DNA of 9,262 nt from an uncultured Methylobacillus sp. GTDB taxonomy: Bacteria > Pseudomonadota > Gammaproteobacteria > Burkholderiales > Methylophilaceae. Of the stretch, positions 1 to 9,262 are shown piece by piece. Made by a program: the position numbers and the translations under genes. Position 1 is the first letter of the stretch; every line of letters starts with the position of its first letter. Location of the stretch: NCBI GenBank assembly GCA_946478865.1, contig CAMLDO010000053.1:1-9262 (forward strand), read 5' to 3'. A model generated the notes under the pieces. That model was not told where the DNA came from, made no database searches, and was given only the letters and a program-made list of their open reading frames with translations.

Positions 1-2044
<2,044 letters not shown>

Positions 2045-2045
<1 letters not shown>

Positions 2046-3472
2046 TGGGCAAGATTACCGGTTTCCTCGAATACGAGCGGTTGTCGGAAGCCAACCTGCC
2101 GGTCAAGGAACGCGTACATAACTACAAGGAATTCGTAATCCATCTGTCGGATGACGAAGCCAAGATTCAGGGTGCACGCTGCATGGACTGCGGCATTCCG
2201 TTCTGCATGAGCGGCTGCCCGGTCAACAACATCATTCCCGACTGGAACGATCTCGTTTACAAGCAGGACTGGAAGCGCGCGTGGGAAGTGCTGGACTCCA
2301 CCAACAACTTCCCCGACTTCACCGGCCGCATCTGCCCGGCTCCGTGCGAAGCCGCCTGTACGCTCAACATCAATGACGACGCGGTCGGCATCAAGTCGAT
2401 CGAGCACGCCATCATCGACAAGGCATGGGAAAACGGCTGGGTAGAGCCGCGCGTGCCCGAACGCAAGACCGGCAAGAAGGTTGCCGTGATCGGCTCCGGC
2501 CCTGCCGGCATGGCGGCGTCGCAACAGCTGGCCCGCGCCGGCCATGACGTGGTGCTGTTCGAGAAGAACGACCGCATCGGCGGCCTCATGCGCTACGGCA
2601 TTCCCGACTTCAAGTTCGAGAAGTGGCAGATCGACCGCCGCATGACGCAGATGGCCGCGGAAGGCGTGGAATTCCGCGTCAACCAGCACGTCGGCGAAAA
2701 TGTGCAAGCCGCCGACATCCTCAAGGAATTCGACGCTGTGGTCCTGGCTGCAGGCGCCGAGCTGCCGCGCGACCTGCCGGTCCCCGGCCGCGAGCTTTCC
2801 GGCATCCATTACGCGATGGAATTCCTCACTCAGCAGAACAAGGTCAACGCTGGCGATGTCATCGCCGACCAGATCAAAGCCACCGGCAAGCATGTGGTGG
2901 TAATCGGTGGCGGCGATACCGGTTCTGACTGCGTGGGCACTTCCAACCGCCATGGTGCGGCTTCGGTCGTGCAATTCGAGATCATGCCGCAGCCGCCGGT
3001 GCAGGAAAACCGCGAACTGACCTGGCCCAACTGGCCGATCAAGCTGCGTACCTCCAGCTCGCATGAAGAAGGTTGCGACCGCGACTGGGCCGTCGTCACC
3101 AAGCGTTTCGAAGGCGAAAACGGCCAGGTGAAGAAGCTGATTGCCGCACGCGTGGAATGGAAGGACGGCAAGATGGTCGAGGTTCCGGGCTCGGAATTCG
3201 AACTCAAGGCCGACCTCGTGCTGCTGGCAATGGGCTTCGTGAGTCCGGTGCAGAAACTGCTCGACGCATTCGGCGTGGAGAAGGATGCACGAAACAACGC
3301 CAAGGCAACCACAGACGGCGAAGGCTGCTATGCAACTTCGGTGCCCAAGGTATTCGCCGCAGGCGACGTACGTCGCGGCCAGTCGCTGGTTGTATGGGCC
3401 ATCCGCGAAGGCCGTCAGTGCGCACGCGAAGTCGATGCGTTCCTGATGGGCGAATCGGAACTGCCGCGCTAA
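2045..3472 (+). CDS. gltD: Glutamate synthase (NADPH) small subunit
   Basis: This is the 475-residue small subunit of GOGAT, close to the E. coli length (472). It oxidises NADPH on FAD and passes electrons through 4Fe-4S clusters to the FMN of GltB. Visible: an N-terminal ferredoxin-like region with C46, C49, C54 and C58 and a second group C97, C101, C105 ([12 protein letters not shown]); the FAD-binding Rossmann motif [10 protein letters not shown] (residues 146-155) with a following acidic residue region ([10 protein letters not shown]); the NADPH-binding motif [10 protein letters not shown] (284-293); and the C-terminal FAD contact [13 protein letters not shown] (435-447). The start ATG shares one base with the gltB stop and has a good ribosome binding site, so the pair is almost certainly co-transcribed and translationally coupled. 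An intrinsic terminator follows 18 bases after the stop. Related pyridine nucleotide-disulphide oxidoreductases such as the dihydropyrimidine dehydrogenase N-terminus share the fold, but adjacency to gltB settles the identity. Confidence 0.97.
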
Positions 3473-3484
3473 ACGGAATGGACC

Positions 3485-3512
3485 TTCAAGACGCCAAGCG
3501 CGCCGGGATAAT
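3485..3512 (+). promoter_or_regulatory. Possible hemE promoter overlapping the gltBD terminator
   Basis: GATAAT (3507-3512) matches the sigma70 -10 consensus at five of six positions and lies at the inner stem and loop of the terminator. A poor -35 candidate, TTCAAG (3485-3490), sits 16 bases upstream and ends where the terminator stem begins. A start near 3519 would give a leader of about 40 bases to the hemE ATG and would omit the left hairpin arm, so that transcript would escape termination. The -35 is weak, so this is a hypothesis. Confidence 0.3.
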
Positions 3513-3539
3513 CAGCTTCCTGGCCGCTTGGCGTTTTTT
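3491..3539 (+). terminator. Rho-independent terminator of gltBD
   Basis: ACGCCAAGCG (3491-3500) pairs perfectly with CGCTTGGCGT (3525-3534). The stem continues past a single bulged C (3501) with GCCGGG (3502-3507) against CCTGGC (3519-3524, one G-U pair), leaving an 11-base loop. A run of six T (3534-3539) follows directly. The total is about 16 pairs, GC-rich, with a U-tract, which is a textbook strong terminator. It closes the gltBD unit and sits just before hemE. Confidence 0.9.
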
Positions 3540-3559
3540 ATTGAGTGAAAAACCCTAAT

Positions 3560-4627
3560 ATGACGCACCTTAAGAACGATACCTTCCTGCGCGCGCTCAT
3601 GCGCCAGCCGACCGAATACACGCCTGTGTGGATGATGCGGCAGGCCGGGCGCTACCTCCCGGAATACAACGAGACGCGCAAGCGCGCTGGCAGCTTCCTC
3701 GGCCTGTGCAAGAACCCGGATTTCGCCACTGAAGTCACGCTGCAGCCGCTCGCCCGCTATCCGCTGGATGCAGCCATCCTGTTCTCCGACATTCTCACTG
3801 TGCCGGATGCCATGGGGCTCGGGTTGTATTTCGCGGAAGGCGAGGGTCCCAAGTTCGAACGGCCGCTGCGCAACGAATGGGAAATCCGCGACCTCATCGT
3901 GCCCGATCCGGTCGAGCACCTGGGCTATGTCATCGATGCCGTCGCGAGCATCCGCAAGGCGCTCGCAGGCTCCGTGCCGCTCATCGGTTTCTCGGGCAGC
4001 CCGTGGACTCTGGCGACCTACATGGTCGAAGGACAGGGCGGCACCGATTTCCTTGTCATCAAGAAGATGGCCTACGAACGGCCCGACCTGCTGCACCACA
4101 TTCTGAGCGTGACTGCGCAGGCCGTGACGCGTTATCTCAACGCGCAAATCGAAGCCGGTGCACAAGCCGTGATGATTTTCGACTCCTGGGGCGGCGCACT
4201 GTCGCATGCGGCCTACAGGGAGTTTTCGCTGGCCTACATGGAGCAGATCGTCTCCGGCTTGATTCGAGACCGCGAGGGCCGCATCGTGCCGCGCATCGTA
4301 TTTACCAAGGGTGGCGGCCTGTGGCTGGAAAGCATGGCCGACATCGGCGCGGACGCGCTCGGACTGGACTGGACCGTGGATATCGGCGAAGCACGCAAGC
4401 GCGTGGGCGACAAGGTTGCACTGCAAGGCAACTTCGACCCGGCGATCCTGCTCTCCACGCCGGCCGCGATCGAGCACGAAGTCGATAGCATCCTCGCCAG
4501 CTATGGCGCGGGCAGCGGCCATGTGTTCAATCTCGGCCATGGCATCACACAATACACGCCCCCCGAGAATGCGGGCGTATTCATCGACGCCGTGCATGCC
4601 AAGAGCCGGCAGTATCACACCGCCTAA
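3560..4627 (+). CDS. hemE: Uroporphyrinogen decarboxylase
   Basis: HemE removes the four acetate carboxyl groups of uroporphyrinogen III to give coproporphyrinogen III, a cytoplasmic step of heme synthesis. Starting at ATG 3560 the protein has 355 residues (E. coli 354) and begins [13 protein letters not shown], matching the usual family N-terminus. An in-frame GTG at 3545 would add five residues without a better ribosome site, so I rejected it. The signature [13 protein letters not shown] carries R27 and R31. Other active-site positions expected in the family are present: D77 in [16 protein letters not shown]154 in [10 protein letters not shown]209 in IFDSWGG and H327 in NLGHGI. The Shine-Dalgarno is poor (GAGTG at 3543-3547, 12 bases away). 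The gene follows a terminator, so it probably has its own promoter. Its TAA overlaps the stop of the opposing priA. Confidence 0.97.
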   Translation: MTHLKNDTFLRALMRQPTEYTPVWMMRQAGRYLPEYNETRKRAGSFLGLCKNPDFATEVTLQPLARYPLDAAILFSDILTVPDAMGLGLYFAEGEGPKFERPLRNEWEIRDLIVPDPVEHLGYVIDAVASIRKALAGSVPLIGFSGSPWTLATYMVEGQGGTDFLVIKKMAYERPDLLHHILSVTAQAVTRYLNAQIEAGAQAVMIFDSWGGALSHAAYREFSLAYMEQIVSGLIRDREGRIVPRIVFTKGGGLWLESMADIGADALGLDWTVDIGEARKRVGDKVALQGNFDPAILLSTPAAIEHEVDSILASYGAGSGHVFNLGHGITQYTPPENAGVFIDAVHAKSRQYHTA

Positions 4628-6810
4628 TACTCCAACGGATCCACATCCACCGACCAGCGCACCTTGCTGCCTTGTGGCAGGGTGCGCAATTGGGCCACCC
4701 ACTCCTGCAGGAATTGCTGCAACTCTTGGCGCGACCCGGCTTGTATCAATAGCTGCGATCGCTCCATGCCTTTGAGCCGCTCCATCTGCGGACGCACCGG
4801 GTCATAGACTGTAACCTTGCCGACTATCTTGCGCGCCCAGCGCGCTGCAAGCTCCAGGAACTCATGCACCGGACCAAGATGCGTCGCCTCGGCGCGCAAT
4901 AGCGCCTCGAAGCAGTAAGGCGGAAAATGCGCCAGCTTGCGCTCTTCCAGCAGCGACTGGGCGAACTCCGTGTAATCCTGCTTCTGCAGCGCGGCGAACA
5001 GGATGTGGTCCGGAAAATTGGTCTGAATCAGCACTTCGCCTGGTTTCTCGGCGCGGCCAGCGCGACCGGCAACTTGCAGTAGCTGCGCGAACAGGCGCTC
5101 GGCTGCGCGGAAATCGGGGCTGAACAGCGCACTGTCAGTATCGATGACGCCTACCAGCGTAAGATTGGGAAAATCATGCCCCTTGGCCAGCATCTGTGTC
5201 CCGACCAGGATATCCACTTCATTCGCATGCACCCTGGCAGTCATGTCCTTGATCGCGTCCCTGCGGCGCATGCTGTCGCGGTCCACGCGCAGGATGCGCG
5301 CTGCGGGAAAATGCTGTGCCAGGACTTCTTCCAGCCGCTGGGTACCGTGGCCGGTCGGATGCAGATCGGGATTCCCGCAGCTCGGGCACTGCGGCGGCGG
5401 ACGCTGCTCGTGACCACAATGATGGCAACGCAGCTTACGCTCCCGCAAATGCACGACCAGGCGGCTGGAACAGCGCATGCAGGGCGCTACCCAGGCACAG
5501 GCACTGCATAGCAATACCGGCGAATAACCGCGCCGGTTGATGAACAGCAGGCTCTGCTCGCCACGCTCCAGTCTTAACCGCATTGCCGTAATCAGCGGCT
5601 CCGACAAACCTTCATGGGGACGCTGCAACCGAGTATCGATGCATCTCACCCTAGGCAGGGCTGCACTTTCTACCGCACGTGCAGCCAAGGTCAGCAACCG
5701 GTAACGGCCGGCCTGTGCGTTATGCCAGCTTTCCAGCGAAGGGGTGGCGGATCCGAGCACGACCGGTATATTGGCCCGCTTGGCGCGCATGATCGCCACA
5801 TCCCGGGCTGAGTAACGCATCGCATCCTGCTGCTTGTACGAGCTGTCATGCTCCTCATCGACGATTACCACGACCGGATTTTTCATCGGCGTGAAAACGG
5901 AAAGCCGGGTACCGACGACAATGCGGGCTTCTCCGTTCTGCGCACGCAACCAGCCATGCAAGCGCTCACTCTCATTCATCTGGCTGTGCAGCATGACGAT
6001 GGGATGGCGCGGAAAGCGCGCACGAAAACGTGCCTCGAGCTGAGGCGTCAGATTGATTTCGGGCACGAGCACCAGTGCCTGTGCATGCTCGTCTTTCAGC
6101 ATGGCCTGCAGCAACTGCATATAGACCTCGGTCTTGCCGCTGCCGGTAATGCCATGCAGCAGCCAGACACAAAAACCGGCTCCACCCTTCAATATCGCCT
6201 CGACGGCCTGCTGCTGGCCGGGATTGAGCAGCGGGGCCGATTTGGCATCACCATGCGGAACGATCGGTGCGAGCTCCATTTCGCGCACCCATCCCTTGTC
6301 CTGCAACGTCCTCATCGCTCCGCGCCAGCCGGAAGAAATTTCGGCCATCGTGGCAGCGCCCTGCGGGCCCGCCTCTTGCAGGATCTGAAAAAGCTTGCGC
6401 TGCACTATCGCCCGCGCCGGGATGAGTTCGATGCCGCCTTCTAATGCGGCGTCGGTGAGGCCATAACCGATGCGTTTGGGTAATGCCGCGGGTTGGGCTT
6501 CGCGTAACCGCGAGGGTAGTGCCGCCAGCAGTGCCTGGCCGAACGGGTATTGGTAGTAGTCCGCACAGAAAGCCAGTAACTTGAGTGTTTCCTGTGGAAG
6601 AGGATTCTCTTCTTCGAATGCGCAAATGATGGGTTTGAGGCGTGAAACCTCGAATTCGGAAGTATTGCTGCGTGAAATAACGATGCCGATTACCTGTCGA
6701 CGGCCGAAAGGGACGAGCACACGCTGCCCGGCTTGCACCGTGTTGCCGCCATCGAGGTAATCGAAAAGCGTGGCAAGCGGCACGTCGAGTGCGACGCGAA
6801 GGATATTCAT
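4624..6810 (-). CDS. priA: Primosomal protein N' (replication restart helicase PriA)
   Basis: PriA recognises stalled or repaired forks and reloads the replisome through PriB/DnaT/DnaB. At 728 residues it is close to E. coli PriA (732). The start is the ATG at 6810-6808 ([19 protein letters not shown]), which fits the family N-terminus; an upstream in-frame ATG (6852) adds 14 atypical residues. Visible in order: the N-terminal 3' DNA-end binding domain (about 1-100); Walker A GITGSGKT (220-227); the DEEH box (318-321); motif III GSATPS (353-358); eight zinc-ligand cysteines C435, C438, C444, C447, C462, C465, C475 and C478 within the helicase; motif [14 protein letters not shown] (537-549); and motif [10 protein letters not shown] (579-586). 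All key residues are present, so it should be an active superfamily 2 helicase. It is monocistronic here, divergent from argS and convergent with hemE. No clear Shine-Dalgarno precedes the start. Confidence 0.97.
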   Translation of the reverse strand: MNILRVALDVPLATLFDYLDGGNTVQAGQRVLVPFGRRQVIGIVISRSNTSEFEVSRLKPIICAFEEENPLPQETLKLLAFCADYYQYPFGQALLAALPSRLREAQPAALPKRIGYGLTDAALEGGIELIPARAIVQRKLFQILQEAGPQGAATMAEISSGWRGAMRTLQDKGWVREMELAPIVPHGDAKSAPLLNPGQQQAVEAILKGGAGFCVWLLHGITGSGKTEVYMQLLQAMLKDEHAQALVLVPEINLTPQLEARFRARFPRHPIVMLHSQMNESERLHGWLRAQNGEARIVVGTRLSVFTPMKNPVVVIVDEEHDSSYKQQDAMRYSARDVAIMRAKRANIPVVLGSATPSLESWHNAQAGRYRLLTLAARAVESAALPRVRCIDTRLQRPHEGLSEPLITAMRLRLERGEQSLLFINRRGYSPVLLCSACAWVAPCMRCSSRLVVHLRERKLRCHHCGHEQRPPPQCPSCGNPDLHPTGHGTQRLEEVLAQHFPAARILRVDRDSMRRRDAIKDMTARVHANEVDILVGTQMLAKGHDFPNLTLVGVIDTDSALFSPDFRAAERLFAQLLQVAGRAGRAEKPGEVLIQTNFPDHILFAALQKQDYTEFAQSLLEERKLAHFPPYCFEALLRAEATHLGPVHEFLELAARWARKIVGKVTVYDPVRPQMERLKGMERSQLLIQAGSRQELQQFLQEWVAQLRTLPQGSKVRWSVDVDPLEY
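4657..4687. other. Strong hairpin inside the priA 3' end, just past the hemE stop
   Basis: GCGCACC (4657-4663) pairs with GGTGCGC (4681-4687), and inside it CTGCC (4667-4671) pairs with GGCAG (4676-4680) around a TTGT loop, leaving TTG bulged on one side. It starts 30 bases after the hemE stop. There is no T-run on either strand, so it is not a standard terminator. It could form the 3' end structure of hemE mRNA, or be a by-product of priA coding sequence. Confidence 0.3.
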
Positions 6811-6837
6811 GCTGTCATCGGATCGGGGAGATGGGCC

Positions 6838-6843
6838 GTTATA
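6838..6843 (-). promoter_or_regulatory. Possible -10 box for priA
   Basis: On the minus strand this reads TATAAC, five of six to the -10 consensus, 27 bases upstream of the priA ATG, which would give a leader of about 20 bases. The best -35 candidate (TTCCCA, 15 bases upstream) is weak. It overlaps one end of the TAGCA-N5-TGCTA inverted repeat. Confidence 0.25.
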
Positions 6844-6856
6844 GCAATGCATGCTA
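6842..6856. repeat. Short inverted repeat in the priA-argS divergent region
   Basis: TAGCA (6842-6846) and TGCTA (6852-6856) are inverted around ATGCA. The site lies between the candidate -10 boxes of the two divergent genes and overlaps that of priA. The form suits a small dimeric repressor operator, but five-base arms can arise by chance and I recognise no known regulator. Confidence 0.2.
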
Positions 6857-6869
6857 CGTGGGAACCCGT

Positions 6870-6875
6870 TAAAAT
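6870..6875 (+). promoter_or_regulatory. Possible -10 box for argS
   Basis: TAAAAT matches five of six positions of the -10 consensus. It lies 26 bases before the argS TTG and predicts a leader of about 20 bases. I see no convincing -35 at 16-18 bases upstream, so the call rests on position and the -10 alone. Confidence 0.25.
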
Positions 6876-6877
6876 AA

Positions 6878-6899
6878 CGATTTTTTATTCCAAGAATCG
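6878..6899 (+). other. Hairpin directly before the argS start codon
   Basis: CGATTTTT (6878-6885) pairs with AAGAATCG (6892-6899), eight pairs including one G-U, around a six-base loop. It ends two bases before the TTG start and covers the place where a ribosome site should be. The stem is AT-rich, so its stability is modest, and it forms fully only if transcription begins upstream of 6878. Confidence 0.3.
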
Positions 6900-6901
6900 C
6901 T

Positions 6902-8560
6902 TTGAAAGCACATCTTACCGAATTACTGACTCAGGCGGCAAAAGCGGTAGCTCCCGAACAGGGTGAACCGGCTATCGTCCTGGAGCGTCCGAAATCCGCC
7001 GATCATGGCGATTTCGCCACCAATCTGGCGATGACGCTGGCCCGTCCACTCAAGCAGAATCCACGCGCGATTGCCGAAAGTCTGCTGAAGAATCTGCCGG
7101 TTTCTCCCTATATCGCGAAAACCGAAATCGCCGGTGCAGGTTTCATCAATTTCTTTCTGAGCCCTGCGGCCAAGCATGCGGTCGTGAAGGACATTCTCAG
7201 CCAAGGGCATGCCTTTGGCCGCAACAATCATGGTCAGAAGCGCAAGCTGCAGGTCGAATTCGTTTCCGCCAACCCTACGGGCCCGCTGCATGTGGGTCAT
7301 GGCCGCGGTGCCGCGGTCGGCGACTGCTTGTGCCGCCTGCTGGAAGCAACCGGCTGGGACGTAACGCGCGAGTTCTACTACAACGATGCCGGCCAGCAGA
7401 TCGACAACCTGACGCTGTCGGTGCAATTGCGCTGCAAAGGCGTTACGCCAGACGACCCCGCATGGCCGGAAGACGGCTATCGCGGCGATTACATCGTGGA
7501 TGTCGCCAAAGCCTACATGGCCAAGGAAACCATTCATGCCGAGGATCAGCATATCGTCGGCAAGGGCGACCCGGACGATGCCGAGGCGATCCGCCATTTT
7601 GCCGTTGCCTACCTGCGTCGCGAACAGGATCTCGACCTGCGCGCCTTCGACGTGCATTTCGATGTGTACTCGCTGGAGTCCGCGCTGTATACCGAAGGCA
7701 AGGTCGAGGAGACCGTGCAAAAGCTCATCGCCAGTGGCCATACCTATGAGCAGGACGATGCGTTGTGGCTGCGCACGACCGACTTCGGCGACGACAAGGA
7801 CCGCGTGATGCGCAAGCGCGAAGGCGGCTATACCTATTTCGTGCCGGATGTGGCTTACCACATCAATAAGTGGCAGCGCGGCTACACGCGTGTCATCAAC
7901 GAGCAGGGCGCCGATCACCACAGCACCATTACCCGCGTCCGCGCCGGTTTGCAGGCGCTGGATATGGGCATCCCGCAAGGATGGCCCGACTACGTGCTGC
8001 ACCAGATGGTGACGGTGATGCGCGGCGGCGAGGAGGTGAAGATTTCCAAGCGCGCCGGCAGCTATGTGACGTTGCGCGACTTGATCGAGGAGGTCGGCCG
8101 CGATGCGACGCGTTACTTCCTGGCAGCTCGCCGGGCCGATTCGCAGCTGATCTTCGATATCGATCTCGCACGCGCCCATACCAACGACAACCCGGTGTAC
8201 TACATCCAGTATGCCCACGCACGTATTTGCAGCGTACTGGAACAGTGGGGCGGGGATGCAACCACGCTCGCAAGCGCCGACCTGGGTCCGCTGACCACTC
8301 CGCACGAGCTTGCGCTGCTGCAGCGCCTCGCCGAGTATCCGCAAGTGGTGGAAACGGCCGCGCTTGAACTTGCGCCGCATATCGTGGCCTACTACCTCAA
8401 GGATTTGGCCGGCGACCTGCACAGCTACTACAATGCCCAGCAATTCCTGGTCGAAGACGAGGCTGTGAAACACGCACGTCTCGCACTGGTTTATGCCACC
8501 CGTTTCGTAGTGCAGAACGGCCTGCAATTACTGGGCGTCAGCGCCCCGGAGAAAATGTAA
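6902..8560 (+). CDS. argS: Arginyl-tRNA synthetase
   Basis: This class I aminoacyl-tRNA synthetase charges tRNA-Arg with arginine using ATP and needs the tRNA for activation. It has 552 residues, within the usual bacterial range of about 550-590. Visible: the N-terminal Arg-tRNA recognition (Add-1) domain (about 1-90, with [10 protein letters not shown] at 35-44); [14 protein letters not shown] (124-137), carrying the HIGH motif as HVGH (130-133); the [10 protein letters not shown] region (158-167); the second ATP motif KISKR (380-384) within [13 protein letters not shown]; and the C-terminal all-helical DALR anticodon-binding domain (about 435-552). The start must be TTG 6902: an in-frame TAA lies at 6875-6877, no ATG or GTG falls between, and the next Met (residue 44) is inside the conserved domain. 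No clear Shine-Dalgarno is seen. The downstream SPOR gene follows after 6 bases, which suggests an operon. Confidence 0.96.
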   Translation: MKAHLTELLTQAAKAVAPEQGEPAIVLERPKSADHGDFATNLAMTLARPLKQNPRAIAESLLKNLPVSPYIAKTEIAGAGFINFFLSPAAKHAVVKDILSQGHAFGRNNHGQKRKLQVEFVSANPTGPLHVGHGRGAAVGDCLCRLLEATGWDVTREFYYNDAGQQIDNLTLSVQLRCKGVTPDDPAWPEDGYRGDYIVDVAKAYMAKETIHAEDQHIVGKGDPDDAEAIRHFAVAYLRREQDLDLRAFDVHFDVYSLESALYTEGKVEETVQKLIASGHTYEQDDALWLRTTDFGDDKDRVMRKREGGYTYFVPDVAYHINKWQRGYTRVINEQGADHHSTITRVRAGLQALDMGIPQGWPDYVLHQMVTVMRGGEEVKISKRAGSYVTLRDLIEEVGRDATRYFLAARRADSQLIFDIDLARAHTNDNPVYYIQYAHARICSVLEQWGGDATTLASADLGPLTTPHELALLQRLAEYPQVVETAALELAPHIVAYYLKDLAGDLHSYYNAQQFLVEDEAVKHARLALVYATRFVVQNGLQLLGVSAPEKM

Positions 8561-8566
8561 GCGACC

Positions 8567-9181
8567 ATGTCACGCGATTACAAACCTACAGCGCAAAAGC
8601 AAAAGCCCGCGAACAAGGGCAACGCGTTCGTCACCGGCCTGCTGGTCGGCGTCATTCTCGGCATCGGCATCTCGGTCGCCGTGGCTATCATGGTCACCGG
8701 CGGCAAGAGTCCCTTCGTCAAGCCTGATGAATCCATCGAGCCCGCAGCTCCCATGGAAAATGCCAAGGGAACCAGCTCCGGCAACGAAGCCGTACCGTCC
8801 GAGAACCCCGAGGAAAAATCCGATCCCAACCGCTTTGATTTCTACAAGATCCTGCCCGGCGAGAGCCAGGTCACGGAACAGGAAATCCAGCAAAGCAAGG
8901 AAGCTCAGGAGCAGAACCAGCCCGCCATCGAGAATTATTTTCTCCAGGTCGGCGCCTTCCAGACCGAGGCTGAAGCCGACAACATGAAAGCCAAACTGGC
9001 CCTGCTGGGACTGGAAGCCGTCGTGCAGACAGCCACAGTGCCCGACAAAGGCGTGTGGCATCGCGTGCGCGTCGGCCCTTATACCGATCTCGATCAGATT
9101 GCCAAGGCGCGCGCCGAGCTGGCCAAGAACGGCTTCAATGCCGACCTGATCAAGATTCACAGCAACGTTCCCGACCAATAA
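8567..9181 (+). CDS. Membrane-anchored SPOR-domain protein (FtsN/DedD-like architecture)
   Basis: This is a 204-residue single-pass inner-membrane protein. It has a short basic cytoplasmic tail (residues 1-19, rich in K and Q), one hydrophobic segment (about 20-43, FVTGLLVGVILGIGISVAVA), a charged, Pro/Glu-rich low-complexity linker (about 50-120), and a C-terminal SPOR domain (about 123-198) opening with YFLQVGAFQTEAEAD and containing the HRVRVGPYTD strand. SPOR domains bind denuded peptidoglycan glycan strands at the septum, so the protein probably works in cell division or envelope maintenance in the periplasm. The stretch RFDFYKILPGES (89-100), between linker and SPOR domain, resembles a motif I recall in betaproteobacterial proteins encoded next to argS. 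The ATG lies 6 bases after the argS stop, with only a weak ribosome site, so translation may be coupled to argS. Whether it is the functional FtsN or another SPOR protein cannot be decided here. Confidence 0.85.
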   Translation: MSRDYKPTAQKQKPANKGNAFVTGLLVGVILGIGISVAVAIMVTGGKSPFVKPDESIEPAAPMENAKGTSSGNEAVPSENPEEKSDPNRFDFYKILPGESQVTEQEIQQSKEAQEQNQPAIENYFLQVGAFQTEAEADNMKAKLALLGLEAVVQTATVPDKGVWHRVRVGPYTDLDQIAKARAELAKNGFNADLIKIHSNVPDQ

Positions 9182-9186
9182 AGGAA
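9181..9186 (+). promoter_or_regulatory. Ribosome binding site of the dsbA-like gene
   Basis: AAGGAA starts on the last base of the preceding stop codon and ends 5 bases before the ATG at 9192. It supports that start codon and operon-style expression behind the SPOR gene. Confidence 0.6.
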
Positions 9187-9191
9187 AACCC

Positions 9192-9262
9192 ATGAAAGCG
9201 CTTTTCACCGCCCTGATGATGCTGGTTTCCAGCGTGGCATTCGCCGAGCCGCAGGCTGGCTT
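9192..9262 (+). CDS. Start of a secreted protein, probably thiol:disulfide interchange protein DsbA (3' end outside window)
   Basis: Only 23 complete codons are visible. They encode a Sec signal peptide: M-K at the start, a hydrophobic core (ALFTALMMLVSSV), then AFA before Glu-Pro, so signal peptidase would likely cut after residue 18. The mature protein would begin EPQAG. The export signal is seen directly. The DsbA identity is inferred from position alone, because in related betaproteobacteria a dsbA-type periplasmic oxidase commonly follows argS and a SPOR gene. No thioredoxin-fold or CXXC motif is within the window. The gene starts 10 bases after the SPOR stop with a good ribosome site, so it is probably in the same operon. 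Other secreted proteins remain possible. Confidence 0.55.
   Translation, partial: MKALFTALMMLVSSVAFAEPQAG

Noticed and set aside
3512..4702. 396-codon open frame on the minus strand opposite hemE
   Set aside because: It mirrors the hemE codon pattern and its start and end cross the terminator and the priA 3' end. No domain or ribosome site supports it.
6808..6852. Upstream in-frame ATG (6852) as the priA start
   Set aside because: The extra 14 residues do not match PriA N-termini, and they would consume half of the 91-base divergent spacer and the candidate -10.
6923..8527. 534-codon open frame on the minus strand opposite argS
   Set aside because: Its length is striking, but it runs against an intact arginyl-tRNA synthetase with all motifs in place, and the product looks like mirrored codons with no recognisable domain.
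8570..9208. 212-codon open frame on the minus strand opposite the SPOR gene
   Set aside because: The sense frame has a clear membrane segment and SPOR domain. The antisense product is Gly/Leu/Asp-rich with no identifiable feature.

Overview
The window looks like an ordinary housekeeping stretch of a GC-rich betaproteobacterial chromosome. That placement is an inference from protein resemblance and gene order (gltB-gltD / hemE / priA / argS / SPOR protein / dsbA-like), and it best suits the Nitrosomonadales (Gallionella/Sideroxydans/Methylophilaceae type). Codon use looks uniform by eye. I see no mobile element, CRISPR array, tRNA or rRNA gene, no broken gene, and no patch of foreign composition.

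Layout: (1) 1-3472, plus strand: the 3' part of gltB followed by gltD in a TAATG overlap, together encoding the large and small subunits of NADPH-dependent glutamate synthase (ammonia assimilation). A strong intrinsic terminator at 3491-3539 closes this unit. (2) 3560-4627, plus strand: hemE, uroporphyrinogen decarboxylase (heme synthesis). Its start codon lies only 20 bases past the terminator T-run, and a -10-like box sits in the terminator loop. (3) 4624-6810, minus strand: priA, the replication-restart helicase, convergent with hemE; the two stop codons overlap. (4) 6811-6901: a 91-base divergent regulatory region between priA and argS. (5) 6902-9262, plus strand: argS (TTG start), a membrane-anchored SPOR-domain protein, and the signal peptide of a secreted protein, probably DsbA, in tight tandem (6- and 10-base gaps).

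The genes serve unrelated core processes: nitrogen assimilation, heme synthesis, replication restart, translation and cell envelope. They look like neighbouring transcription units rather than one pathway. No stretch longer than about 91 bases lacks a gene. I found no convincing novel biological system. The points worth a second look are small regulatory ones: the hemE promoter embedded in the gltBD terminator, a hairpin next to the weak argS start, the hemE/priA tail-to-tail overlap, and the uncharacterised SPOR protein.
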